A DNA stretch of 64,000 bases from Colletes latitarsis (Eukaryota > Arthropoda > Insecta > Hymenoptera > Colletidae): the NCBI RefSeq assembly GCF_051014445.1, contig NC_135147.1, positions 29,974,479-30,038,478 of the forward strand. Reading direction: 5' to 3'. The notes beneath the pieces were generated by a model. It ran no database searches. It was not told the origin of the DNA and worked only from the letters and a program-made list of their open reading frames with translations. Made by a program: the position numbers and the translations under genes. This document shows positions 36,256 to 49,208 of this stretch, in pieces. Within the stretch, counting starts at the first letter, position 1; each line of letters starts with the position of its first letter.

Positions 36256-39200
36256 TTAATGATTAACCTGCTGGTTGACCATGTCTATGTTGATTTTATA
36301 ATACACATAAGGAAAATAATCGCTTTGGCCGAAAGTTAATCCTGGCATATCATCCATGCTCTGTTCGAACAAATCAATATATAAAATATTAATGAATTTT
36401 TTATTCGAAGAGAAACATTTATAAAATATTTCCTTAAACGGTGTTTGTATTAATTTTATATGCAGGGTGTTATCGGATGGATGGTCCCCCCGCCCGTTGG
36501 TATCATACGTCCGATAACACTCTGTATAGATCATTGCCAGCCCATTATTCGATTGAATAATGCACCAACAAAAACCTTGGTAATGGTAATAATAACGTAT
36601 TGTAACTTACATCTTGATTTCCTTGCCCAGTTGTAGAAGCAGAGGAATCTAGATGAGCATAAAGCTGATTGAGAACAGTACGTAATCGTCTTGTACAATT
36701 TTTATGTGGATGCAATAGGATTGCTTGAAAATTGACAGGTAAGCCGTACCTATTAAGTTATTGATCCAATCAATATTCATATATTCGGAAAATTCGCACT
36801 GTCGGATATTAGAAGATATTACCTTAGAACAGATTCCACAAATACTCGCAAAGCTTTCACGTGAATCCATGCACAGAAACATTCACTGAAATTGACCTTC
36901 AGCCAACGCACAAGAGGTCCAAATTGTTTCTTTTTATCAGTTACCAGTTTTGTAATCTCATTTTTCCCTATAATACATCTTAGTTAATGTTTTCCACAAA
37001 TTGTGGTTAAACATATGCTCGCTAAGCTGGTAATATGTTGCATTAAAAGCAGAGATATTTATACTTGTTGCTTATAAGTTCACTTGTTTTATATAAAAAA
37101 GAATTATTGAATGGATTATTATAATCATTACTACTATTTATTATCAAATTATAGAATTTTTTCCTAAAGAGGGCCCACGTTTAGGTCGAAAACGTTGTAA
37201 TTGAAATTATGTAAATGCTCATCGGCTACATACACGAATTTCTTTTAAATATAAAAATCAATTATTATTTAAATCAATAAAATTATATTCAACAAAAATA
37301 GAAATAGAAATTTATTAATTTATTTACCTGCTGCCATTTCTTCTTCGTTGTATGTAAAATCACGAACTATGTACTTTTTCTCGCGAGCTTGTACTTTAAA
37401 TTCTTCGATAACTTTCTTGAACAGGGTAACAGTAAATAAACCATGGTAAGCATCCTCGAAAATAAGTTGTGTACTACGTGGCACAATCATCGGTGTTAAT
37501 CTTTCGTAATTATTCTGCCACTCGTGGAAGCTATCCCTAAAATGTTCGTTCAACAAAAATCATTACTAAATACTAACAATAATATTAAGAATATGTTATA
37601 GGAGAAACTAAATAGTTATACCTTGGCACAATAACAAGTAACGTAGTTAAATATTCGCTATCCAAGATGAAGTGTTCCTTCTTCACCAAGTCTACCAAAC
37701 TTCTTGTTAATAAACTTCCACTGTAGAATAACAATTATTTGTTTTTACATTTCGTAACGTAAAGGCATTGTTAGAATATACATTTTTATGATTTTGATTT
37801 TCGGTATTTGAACTTATACAGGGTGTTCGGCCATCCGTGGGAAAAATTTTAATGGGAGATTCTAGAGGCCAAAATAAGAAGAAAATCAAAAATACCATAC
37901 TTTTTCATTGAAGCTTCATTAAAAAGCTATTAAAAAATTAAATTGAAAAATTTCAAATGGTTCTGGAAAAATTATTTTCGGTTGCGGGGGTCAATTGCAA
38001 TCATTTTTGGTCATTAGACATACCCTCGAAATCCTACCCACTTTCGAGAAAAAAATTCGAGGTGTGAAATTTTTCGACGAAATTAAAAAATTTCAAATCG
38101 TTCTAAAAAAATTATTTTCGGTTGCAGGGGTCGATTACAATTATTTTTGGTCATTAGACATACCCTCGAAATTCTACGCATTTTCGAGAAAAAAATTTAT
38201 TACCAAAAATATCATTTCTGGCTAGAAATCTCTGCCCGAATTTTCATGCGAATCTTTAAAACGTCATAACTTCTGAACGGATTGGACGATTTTAATGTTT
38301 AAAAAAGCAAACTACGCGTATTTTGATGGAGAATATGTGCAAATTGCAAAAATATTCGAAAAGTTGGTCCTTGACCCCGCAAAATGAGAAAAAACCCCAT
38401 AAAAATGGTCCAATTTTCAAACACCTATAACTCCTACAATTGTGAATATATTTCAGTGAAACTTTTTTCTGAAGTAGAGCTCATGGGTACCTACAAAAAA
38501 GTATTAGACAACTTTTCTGTAGGGCGTCAAACAAAATTACTAAAAATAAAAAACGAATTCTTAAGAAAAATCGACAGGGGGTAGATGCCTAAATTTTTCG
38601 ACGAAAAAAAAAAATTTCAAATCGTTCTAGAAAAATTATTTTCGGTTGTGGGGGTCAATTGCGATCATTTTTGGCCAATACACATACCCCCGAAATCCTA
38701 CGTACTTTCGAGAAAAAAAATTCTTTACCGAAAATATACTGTGCGGCCAGAAATATTTCTATAACTTTGTAACGAAGCCTCAATCAACAAATTAGTATCC
38801 TTGATTTTCGTCTCATTTTGGACTCTAGAATCTCCCATTAAAATTTTTAATTTTGCTTTAATTATAAATATTAAGAATGACGTTAAACTTAATAATATAA
38901 TATTGAATGCATAAAACATCGGGTAATAACGACTAGCTACCAATTATATAAATACCAGTAAGACCTCGAATTATGCGATTCGTATTTGCATATACTCATA
39001 TGTAAATTAACTCATTTGCATCGTACGAAAAAATGAATAATATGACCTTATTGCCAATTTTTCTTACTATTATTAAATTTAAGTAGAAATACTTTAAAAA
39101 GTATTACAAGCTTAATATTTCAGTGATTTGTTTTCGGCCACCACTATTTGATCACAATACGTATATACCATATTATACGCGAATGATGCAAATGGATTAA

Positions 39201-42200
39201 ATAAAGTTTCCTGTTCGCAGTTTCTTTCCATAACGTAACACATACAGATCTGGGTTTTTTTGTTTAATTTTTGGGAATAAAAATTGTACATTTATACTAT
39301 TCGCAAATGGAAAGATTCACCGTGTATAAAACATTGAACATTTTAATCAATATTTTTTACATACATTGACAACGAACTTACGTTTGTTTCTTTTCAAGAT
39401 TTTGTAAACTGCCCTTCAAATTATTATATGTCGTAGATTTAGTTTTAAGGTCATCATCGATCTGGCTCACTTGTTTACAGATAATCTCGGCAATATTTCT
39501 TAGGGATTGTTTGATAGGATATTTTGCTAGATCCCACTGGAATCGAGTTATATATGATGGTAGATCACCTAGTAAATTTAAAATGTTAAAGTAATCGTCT
39601 CGTGAAGCAAAAGTTTTCAATTTCTATATAAATATTCGAACAGAGCTCACGATATTTTGGAAAGTATAGAATCATAAATAACATGCAATGTTTAAATTAC
39701 ATGTAATACTAGGTGCTTAAAATGTGCTTTTTAACGTAGCATTTAATATACATATACATGTATGTATCTTTAATGATTTGAGAAAATTTAAAAGCTGAAA
39801 ATGAGAAAGCTCTGTTGAATTATACAGTATATTGTACAAACACGTGAATAGACTGTATGTATTTACATACGTATACAAAATAGCGAGCATAGATTTATTG
39901 CCTTTTTTTATAGATAACATTTTACGCTTTCTTTTTCTTTCAAGAAAGAAAGTCTCCTAACTTGCGTTCACGATTTTGCATTTTTTAAACACACGTGTGT
40001 ACATATACATATATTATGCATATGAATATGTATCTAAATTAAACTAATCTTAGCTGGATCAAAATTAAAACAATTCTCAGACTAACTCTGCGATAAGGAG
40101 AGTATTGACAACAATGAGATAATAGAGAAAGACTGTTTCTACTAAACTCATTTCTCTTGATTCTAGTACGCTCCTTACTAGTTATTAGCATTACAAAAAT
40201 AAGCGAGACATTAACAAAATACAGCATGCAAACATTGATGTATAGAAGCATTTTGTTATTATCAATGTATTCATTTATATCATGAGAATCGTTTCATGTA
40301 AATAAACTTATTTCCCTCGTAGATAACAATTTTTAGTTACAGATTAGTTCCAAGTATCTTATTTAATTCAAATAACTATATGGAAAGGAATTACTCGTAA
40401 ATCACGTTTGAATGAATCGAACATTATATTGTTCTAGCTAGTTCCTTTAATTAAGTTTTTAATAATAAAGTATACTTTCTCTTATTTGTTGTTAATTTGA
40501 AAAAAGCAACTTCTACTCTTGAAGGTATTCATTCAAACAAAATTTATGATAACTCTTTAATTAATATAAATTTTCAAATACTGCGTTATTAATTAATTAA
40601 TTTTTTTTTTTATAAAGCTTTTAATTTGTTATAATTTTGAATAAACGCACGCACGCATGCACACTTGGTTTATCAGAGTATGAATATGATGAATACTATA
40701 ACATATAGTGATCCACGGACACTACATAGAATGGATTTCTCGTATACTTAAAAAATTATTTTTACGTATCATTGACGATCCGTGTGTATCATTGACCTAA
40801 CATTGATATTTCATATTATGAGAAATAGTAACATCGACACAGAGTATACAGCTAAGCAAAGATGTCTAAGCATTTCATGCTAACTGTTTATGAGGTACTT
40901 TATTAAAGTTGATCGGTGGGATGTATTTTGTGAAATGGTAACTTGTAGTGTTGAAGGGTATTGAGCACCATACTGTCTTCAAAATCTATCTGAACATGCG
41001 GAACAGTATTTTTATAAGTCCATGTACCGATCGATAAGTGTTTTAAAAACTTTTTGTTAATTGTGTCTCTTCTGTAATCTGTGCTAGCGTCCATAATACA
41101 TATGTTGTACATGTATTTATAGTTTGTGCAGTATTGTCCTTTTTATGAAAATTATAGAAAGTAACGGTTAAAAAGCAATGTGAAAGCTAGGTATGGGAAA
41201 AATGCTAAAAAATGTATTTAATTAAATAAAAATCATACAAAGATAGTGTTGCTTTATCCAAGTGTAGCACACATCTTCTACGATTGTTCTTAAACCATAC
41301 TTTAGATAATATCCGTGAATATAGCGAACATTTTACATTCACACCTGCCGTTTTTAATCGATCGTTTCAATTTTTAACGACGTTTCCTTCAACGATCGAA
41401 GCAACTTAAAGTAATGCTAAAATAATCATATTCTGCGAACCGATTATATTAAAACACTGTAACTGTGTTAAGGAATTCTGTCGATAATCTTCGATCAAGT
41501 TAACATTTCTTTAATCGTGTATCTTTTTAAATCAATATACATATGTATAAATAAAACGAACTGAAGCAAAGTATGGTATAAGAAAAGATGAAATAAAAGG
41601 AAATGGAAAGAAGCTATTAAAATATGAAGAAAGGGTGACAATATATGATTAAGGTAATACACTATGTGTTCATTCATTCGTCCACAGCGTCTGGAACAAT
41701 TGATTGAACGATAAAAAAAAAAATTAATCGAATACGAATTTCTTAATGCATCTTGCAATTTGTAGAAAAATTTTGTGAAATATATTTAGTCGTAACTAGG
41801 ACGTAGGAGTAGAAAAAAGAAACTAGCTAAGAACTTAAAAACATACTAGAGCATTTCCCGAAAAACAAACTTCCCGAACGTACGCGTACATTTGTTGCAA
41901 TTCAAAATGTGTTTTCGTTATCTTCCAATATTTTTAATTCCTGCGTGCACGAGAAATCAAATGTCATGGAAAACCGTCGCCAAGGAAATTATCGCGATAC
42001 AACGTAAAATATTCGATATATGTATATATGTACTAGGATCTTTTATTATTGAATCGCAAGCTAAGTAAATCAAGCAAAGTATACATATATATTTTTTTTC
42101 CATTTGGTACTGTCTCACTTCGTGTATGCTGTAAGCACCGGAGAGAGATTGTCATGACTTTTGTAAAGTGTCCTCCATTTTTTTTTTCCTTCTTTCGATA

Positions 42201-45200
42201 AAAGATATATACATATATGTATGTATTTATATACAAATACACGATGTATATACTTGGGTTATAGATATACAAAAACAAAATTGTGTCTCTTGAACAATGC
42301 AAATTCAATTACAAGAAAAGAAAGTGTAGAAAATTTACTTACAGTGAAAGAACAAAAAATAATATACGTAATAAGCAATGCTTTCTGATTTGATACAGCA
42401 CATTAACATTTAAAAACGACTTTAATTAATCTAATTACATCGGAGGCAAGATTCGGCAGAAAATACTTGAGCGTTACAAACATTGCATATATGTAGTGCA
42501 GCTGTGCAAAATTGACATTGAAGGAAATGCGCACTAGGATCATAAAGACGCTTTCGTTATAATAGGCTGGTTCTAGAAACTGGGGATAAACTGCGACCCT
42601 TTTCCAGGCAACGATCAAAATAATCGATGATACTTTATCTTAATTATGATTATTTTAGACCATTGTAATACTCTAACAAAGAACCCACGATTCCGATATA
42701 AATTACAATTATTAAAAATGTATTTCCTGAAGAGGAATTCATTCTAATCTTATCTCTCGCGTTATTGATCGAAACAAAAGGTTACGAGCACACGCTTTGT
42801 TTTTAGATTTTATTTTTAATTTATAAAAGTACGTTCATAGCGGTTGTCCTCGATCACGATATTCCGTCCATTCTTATTACACAGTACAAATACACCCAGT
42901 ATATAAATTATCTACTTATTACTACCGATTTGATCTACCACAATTAACAAGCAAGTTAGACATACGTAAATCTAGTAAGACGAATACAATTGTTGACGAC
43001 TAAATATTTTATAATTTCCATGCCAAGATTCATATTGGATTTTTCTTACACATTTATGATTTTCTAGGTTTTGATCGATATACTTTGTTTCCAAGGCTGT
43101 GTCTAGGAATCTTGGCGTCTGAAGCAACAATAGAATACGCTTTTATATAATTATACAGCGATGTTTATAGATATATGTATAACAGGCATTTATACTGTAG
43201 AGATCGTTTCTAGCATTTATCAGAATTTTATTCTGTATATCGTCGAAAGATAGTTTTTCTGTATCGATACTTTCTATCCGCGCTTGAACGCGAGCCACAG
43301 TTTGCTCCAGTTACGTAGAATCGCCTTACAGTAATCGTAGAATAATCAAAACTAGAGGTAACGTGAATTTCCATTATTTTTCCTTTCCTGGACATCGTCT
43401 TCTCTAAGCATAAGCTGCATGCGAATATCGTTGTTTAGAAAAAAACTTTGAATACCATGAAATGACAACCTCTCTCTTTCTCTCTCTCCTATATCTACCT
43501 CCAAAGGAGATAAGACAAGACAAGAATCGGTCGCTAAACGGGCGAAAGTCACGAGGTGCACAAGGAAAATTAGGTTTGAACAAGTCTCGCAGCTATGTTG
43601 GGGATAAAGGTTCGACGGGTTTTGACCTGGCGGTGTGGTAGGACGGGTACCTGGATTGGGCAAATTGCCACTATGGTCTTGGTCTTGGTCTTGGTCGCTG
43701 TTTCGATCCGCATCGTCTTCGTCGTCGTCGTCGTCGTCGTCGTTGCTGACTGATTTGCGATTGCTGGTAGAACGTTCCGCTTTCTCGATACTCCGATGAC
43801 GCGTCGACGACTGCCATCTAGTCTCTCCTTCGCTGCTACAGTTTGATGAAAGGGAATGGCTAGGACTCGTTGGGGTAGGACTGGGAATAGGCGTGGAAGA
43901 GGTTGAAGCGGCGCACCAATGCGCGTGGTAGCATGAATATACCGATAAGGGATCGTTCGATGATCGGGCATCGCAGAGGCCTTGAGGACTGTGTGACGAT
44001 TTCTTGTCGAAATCAGAAGAATGATTATGATGTTTATGACTATGATGATGCTTGTGATGGTGATGGTGACGCTGATGATGATGCTGACCTAAACAGGCGG
44101 CCGGTTCTGGTTCGCATTTCTCCGATTCCTTCCATTGCTTGTGGTGCTCCTTTGAAGTCTTGTGTGATGGAGTGACGGGGGTGTTTGGCGGGGTGTCCGG
44201 ACCCCCTTCGGGGCTCGAGCTCTCCCCATCCATTGACGTTTGACCTATCCATTACAACCCAATCCCAATCTCCGCGCGATTTTTCTTACGTCTCGTTCAA
44301 CTATTATTGCGTCCTACGCAAATGCCTAACGACAATGCTGTCGAAACTCAATTAAAATAACTCAAACGTAAAAAAAAGGAAAAAAAAGTGAAAAAAAAAG
44401 TGAAAACTCTCGGAGTATTTAGCGCGCGAAAAAACCGACGTCCTAATATTTGAATACGATACTAAATTGTTTATATTCTTGTGGGACATTGATTTCTGTA
44501 ACCCATAACGATAATAAGCATAACGTTCACGTTTAGTATAGGGTAACTGTCCGAGTAATTGGACACCCGGCCAAGTTTTTTCTTAACACTTTGACGGCCG
44601 TTGTCACGCATATACGTGATTTTACGTGACATCTTCGTGCGACTCACTTTGAAAGCTATCTCAAACTGTTCGTATCAAATTGTATTTACAAAGTATTTAA
44701 TGCTAAATTGAAAAATTTCGAATAAAATAGCAAGGAATAGACCAGGTAATAGACAACAGTTTTCTCATGACATATACGGCCATCGAAGTGTTAATCTCTT
44801 TGTGCTATATCGCGTTTCACGCTTACAAACATGTATAGATACTGTGCTTATACTTATACTACTAAGGGGACCTAGATAAGAAATAATTTTCGAAGAATAT
44901 ACACATCACTTATATTGCTAGTTTTACGTAGAGTTTAGTCCGTTCGAATTTCGATTAAATACAATTTTTAAAATTCCCTACTTACATTTAAGAAAAAGAC
45001 AGTTTATGAATTATTTCGTTACGTAAAAATAAGTTTTAGTAATAACGGCAAAATTACACACAAAATAGTCTTGTTTGATAATTTTGTATAATAGTCTGAT
45101 TCTATAGTTCTTGGATATTTTAAACAAACATGACTATTAAAAGTTCACGCGTAATTTTCGTTGTCTTTCCGTTCACGCCGCGTGGGTCATATGCATCCCA

Positions 45201-47697
45201 CGTTGTCGAGAGTAACAATTTTACTTATGACCTACAACTTATGATATTTATAAGATTGTAAAAATTATTATAATAAAGAAAATAGTGTAACGTTTAAGAT
45301 GCACTGCAGAACAAAGCAAAAATTTTTGCTTTAACAAATTATCGTCGTAATTGTACAGTTTAAGTCAGAGAAAGGGGACGGATTTGATTAAATTTTTAAT
45401 CAAACTTTTTATTTCTAATATTGTTATTGCTTAGATAGTGTACCAAATAGAATGACCAAATCTTGAAATACGAAGTTTGAAACGTGAGAAAATCGAAAAA
45501 ATTTATCATCGATACAGTGTGAATTCTACAAGTCCGATTACTAGGACAGTTACCCTAATTGTATTTAATAAAAATAAAAACTGTATCGAATTGTTACGTC
45601 TTTATTGAAGACGAATAAATTGGAAGAACAAGTTATGTTTAAACAAATATATCAAAAAAAAATTATGCACCTCACAATTACATTATCTAATTATCGAGAT
45701 ATGTTATTTATATTTTTTCATTTATTCTTATTATAAAAATTAAGTGTAATTACCTATATCGCGAAGCAAACTTTTCGTTAAATACTCCAATGTGATAAAA
45801 ATAATAATGAAAAATCGGAAAAGAAATAATACGTAATCGGAATGAACCAAAGGATTGAAAACTGTATGAGTAAATGATATGCAATGATTTAAACTTAAAT
45901 TGCAAACGAATAATGCCAAGGGAGAAATAATAAATGGAAGAACTAAAGAGAAAAGGAAAAAATCCTTGTAATAACTAATTGGAGCTTGGTGACCACAGTA
46001 ACCCAAGCAACTTCTTGTGTCCTTATGTAAACTTTTAACGAATGTGGTCTACAGGTCCAGATGTGTAATGTAATAGTATATTGGAATCTGTTTTTCATTT
46101 TAGTACACGATACTGCATGTTTGTGTCTTAAAATTTGTTGTAGCTTTATACAACATCTTTGTTAGTGCACATGTATGAGCATTTGTTAATAAAATCATAA
46201 GTAAGGTAGGGAAACAGGGTTAATGTGGTCCAAATAAAATAAAGCAAGCCAAGCAACACCACAAACATGAAAAATTATTCGTAGTAAGTAATAAATGATA
46301 TGATTTCTAACCCAATAATAATAATAAGCATTCTACAAATATATAAATTATATGGCAAAATATGATGTGTACCATAAGTATTTCATATTTTAAGTAATAT
46401 CTATAGATTTTGAGAATTTACATATTTAAATGAAAGTACATAATGTCAATTGTAAAAAGTTTATATAAATTAAGTTACATATAAATATACATGTGTTTGT
46501 TAAGCCTACTATAATAACTTCCATGGACTCTAATATTTGGAGGTATGGGTCAATTAAACTTTTATTTCAAATGGTAATGAAGATTCAATGAAATATGACA
46601 TGCACCCAAAGAATGTTAATAAAACAAACTTCAATAGTTTAGGAAATTCGTGTTTAGCATAATCATTAATGCTAGTTACCTTTAAGTAAATATTCTATCA
46701 AACCATACAAATTTCAAGTACAATGATATTCTATAATAATAATTTTATCAAATTATATATGCTTGAGATTCATGGTACACATCATACCTATGAACATTAG
46801 TTACTATGTGCTATAGCAACAAGTATTTTTCCTGTATATTATCCTCAACACAAAAAGGAGAAAAAAAAAATCATATGACCATTCAGACATATTTTCTAAA
46901 AATAGTACTACTTCATATTATAATTAGCATACACAGACAAAATTTTGTTTTCATTTACTGATCTATTAATGTAGGGTACTGAGGAGAATCAGGATTAAAG
47001 ACTCTAGTCGTGCTATTATTATCTTCAATGATTAAATTAAAAATCTTAATAAATAAACTGATACATGTTTAAGATCATCACTAAAGAAAAATTTTAACTA
47101 GTGTGCATGTTTTGTGTTGTGTATAGTATTCATTGATGTTTTTTTGCCAACCGATATAATTTTGTTAGAACATCATACACAAAAAATCGATCGATACCTG
47201 TCTACAAGGGTCCAAAAATCAATATTCTATTTAATTTTTATGTCAGAAATTTTGCTCAGTGACTTGTAACATATATATATAAAAAAAAAAAAAGAAAAGT
47301 TACATAATTTTGGACCCCTGAATATTTGGTAACCTACCCTCTTCTATGGGAGGATAAATGTAAATTAAAGAGCAAATTCTAAAGATACAAGCACAATAAT
47401 GTTGTACTCACTATTGTTGGCCATAAGATTTTCATGAAGCTTGTCCTTTTTATCTTCTAAGACTTCCCCCAAATATGTTGCAACCTTGCGGGTTATCTGC
47501 TCAACGTACATATCAAGTTTTCCAAGGTCATCCGACAGACCAACTAGTTGATCCAAGGTTCCAACTTTTAGATCTGGGATGGGGAATTTGTAATTGACTG
47601 ATAAAGAATGTTGCCTGAAGGTCAAGTTGTTCACAGTATCCCATGTCTGCTGACATGTCTCATCTCCCGGTGCAGATATTAACCAATAGTCTGGCAT
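36256..47697 (-). CDS. V-type proton ATPase subunit C (Vha44)
   Basis: Subunit C of the V1 sector, which bridges the stator stalks of the proton pump acidifying lysosomes and other organelles. Exons in coding order: 47412-47697, 39382-39568, 37622-37720, 37328-37536, 36823-36967, 36611-36749 and 36256-36360, total 1170 nt (389 residues), the normal length. Landmarks: [38 protein letters not shown], then [11 protein letters not shown] at the first splice, [38 protein letters not shown], and [16 protein letters not shown]. The C-terminus is [22 protein letters not shown]. Met at 47697 was chosen because MPDYW matches the family start; an in-frame Met at 47718 is possible. A cassette exon lies in the first intron. 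Neighbours: convergent with MTAP, divergent from RTF2. Confidence 0.95.
36463..36524. repeat. Short hairpin repeat (MITE remnant) in Vha44 last intron
   Basis: A 62-bp inverted repeat: cagggtgttatcgga at the left and its near-complement tccgataacactctg at the right, with a C-rich centre. It lies in the intron between 36360 and 36611. The cagggtgtt start recalls the left end of the 37819-38848 element, but the rest differs. Probably a residual terminal palindrome of a DNA transposon. Confidence 0.6.
37819..38848. mobile_element. Non-autonomous DNA transposon with ~90-bp terminal inverted repeats
   Basis: The left end starts cagggtgttcggccatccgt. About 37840-37930 is inverted-complementary to about 38762-38848: both contain the phrase attttaatgggagattctag and, further in, a tgaagcttc/gaagcctca pair. 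The outermost ~27 bp of the right repeat are lost. Inside are three copies of a ~110-bp module with ttattttcggttgcgggggt and a cgagaaaaaaatt end (about 37950-38060, 38090-38210, 38610-38740) around a unique centre. A truncated copy sits in the myosin intron at 3770-4455. No transposase is encoded. The superfamily is not assignable from these ends alone. Confidence 0.8.
39569..43650. other. Vha44 intron between cassette exon and constitutive exon 2
   Basis: About 4 kb of AT-rich intron. No exon is supported. It has several (at)n/(ta)n-like tracts (around 40000, 42020, 42200). The minus-strand frame 40903-41112 and others are short, begin without splice support and show no domain. Confidence 0.5.
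43651..44244 (-). CDS. Probable Vha44 cassette exon, His/Ser- and Asp-rich (198 codons)
   Basis: Inside the 7.8 kb first Vha44 intron is a long minus-strand frame with strong codon bias toward His, Ser and Asp. An acceptor (ggatag|gt, exon start 44244) leaves the same phase as the normal second exon, so it joins the upstream exon as N-S-Q-T-S-M-D-G-E. Two downstream donors, after 43651 (ccag|gtaccc) and after 43627 (ccag|gtcaaa), both leave one nucleotide. Either exon (594 or 618 nt) is in frame and divisible by three. Joining gives [14 protein letters not shown]. Content: a Pro/Thr-rich start, a run of His with Lys/Gln, a Ser-rich middle, then seven Asp and an (Asp-Gln) repeat. Drosophila Vha44, as I recall, also has long isoforms with a low-complexity insert at this place. 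Expression is not shown. Confidence 0.7.
44541..45555. mobile_element. TA-flanked TIR element (Tc1/mariner-like MITE)
   Basis: 1015 bp with ends gggtaactgtccgagtaat and, inverted at the right, gggtaactgtcctagtaat. Within the 24-bp ends about 22 positions match. Both sides are flanked by TA, the Tc1/mariner target. It encodes no transposase and lies in the intron upstream of the Vha44 cassette exon. A second, TTAA-flanked element is nested inside it. Confidence 0.75.
44587..44790. mobile_element. Nested piggyBac-like MITE with TTAA flanks
   Basis: 204 bp flanked on both sides by TTAA (44583-44586 and 44791-44794). The left end reads cactttgacggccg; the right end, inverted, reads cacttcgatggccg (12 of 14 matching). 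TTAA duplication and the c(a/c)ctttgacggcc-type end are characteristic of piggyBac-derived MITEs. It sits inside the 44541-45555 element, so it inserted later. Confidence 0.7.
45556..47411. other. Vha44 intron between exon 1 and the TA-flanked element
   Basis: AT-rich intron. A hydrophobic minus-strand frame at 45740-46006 opens with TTG, has no exon partners, and matches no family I recognise, so it is not called. No further repeat or gene is supported. Confidence 0.5.
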
Positions 47698-48217
47698 TTT
47701 GAATATTTCGTAGTGCATATACTACTTGATCCAGGCTGAAACATTGTTTTACATTGTACAAATTATAGTTGACACTGAATTATAGAAAACAAACTTAAGA
47801 TTCACCATTGTTTAATGTTAGCATTTTGTCAAGATGTATTAAATAACAATTATCAAAATTCAAAATTGATTTATAAAAAAAAAAAGGCAGTTTTGTCAAC
47901 AACCAACCACCTGCTTCACCTTTGAGCGATGTATGCTATCATCTGATATATAGCAAGTCATAAAATGTATTGGCACTTGTATGTGCAAAATTTGAACTAA
48001 ATCAGTGACCCTATGGTTTATACTCTCTTTGTAAATTAGTTTCTTTTGCTTTTCTCAGCATAGTAGAATGTTAGACAAAAATTTTTCTTTATTAGACTTA
48101 AATTCTTCGTTCAGATGTTAACTAATCATTATAACACCTTATACCGAGTCTGAATAACAGCAAAGAGAAGAAAAGAATATCAAAACAAGTTGATTCTATT
48201 GTTTTTCATAGACTATG

Positions 48218-48450
48218 TTAGGTGTGCCAATAGTTTTGTGACGTCGAACGATGCACGGGATCGTTTCGTTTAATTTTTTTACAACTGTAAATTGTGATAT
48301 TATTGTTTTTTTCATAATACTGAAAGTTCATGGTCGAAATATTATATTTTTGAAATAAAAAGTGTTGAAAAACTCTTTTATTATTTCTTTTATCCTTTAT
48401 ATTTCTACTGCTTCTTGCGTGTGCCAACAATTTTGCGACTCACTGTATAA
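48218..48450. mobile_element. Tc1/mariner-type fragment
   Basis: Right end reads gtgtgccaacaattttgcga then ctcactgta followed by ta, a common Tc1/mariner terminus. The left end has a similar phrase (gtgtgccaatagttttgtga) in the same, not inverted, orientation, so this is a rearranged or truncated copy. No transposase motif is seen in the short minus-strand frame across it. Confidence 0.45.
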
Positions 48451-49208
48451 CTGTCATATAAATGATCTTAGGAGCATCGTTCATTGATTTCTTGGTCAGC
48501 CACACACGAAGTAATCAATAGTCCGAAATTTTTGGGTTTCAAGAGCTTTTGAAAGATCCATAGACTCGAGAAAAGTCACATAAAAGAAGGGGGTGTGGCA
48601 CAACTTATTTCTTCAACTACAGTATTATGTAATTAGGCGCGCTTTCCACGTGACATGTACTAAGCGCAAGAATGGCACGCTGTACTTGCATAGTGATCAA
48701 TATAGGGAAGTGACAAGTATGCACGAAATTGTATATGAAAAGAGATGTCCTTGAATTGACGTTGGCTATGCGAGAAAATTATCACGGAGTCAGGCTTATT
48801 GCCGAAACGACTTAATGGCGCCCACTAATAAACCATTGGAAAAATCGATAATACAATAGTTCCTTAAAATGCGTCACATATTAAGATCTGAATTATGTGG
48901 AAACCTAATAGTTAACCAATGTCACGAGTTGTCATAAACGTGTAAAAACATGAGTATTAAGAAATTTTGACAGGAACTTTCAACATCTTTTAATTATAAA
49001 ATACGATTTATTGGTGCTTTTCCACTTGACAACAAATTTTGTATGTGTCGGTACGTTTTGTATAATAAACGAATAATTTCCACTTACCAGGTGTTTTGTA
49101 TCGCGCCTCTTTTATAGAACACGACAAATGCTTGAATTTCTCGAAAAATTTAAAACATTCGCTGTTTCTAATCACTCGTCATCGAAACCATCAGAAACCA
49201 TTGTGACC

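Noticed and set aside
40903..41112. 69-codon minus-strand frame in a Vha44 intron
   Set aside because: No splice context in phase with Vha44 and no recognisable motif.
45740..46006. 88-codon hydrophobic minus-strand frame in a Vha44 intron
   Set aside because: Opens with TTG, no partner exons, no recognisable family; AT-rich sequence readily encodes Phe/Leu/Ile runs.
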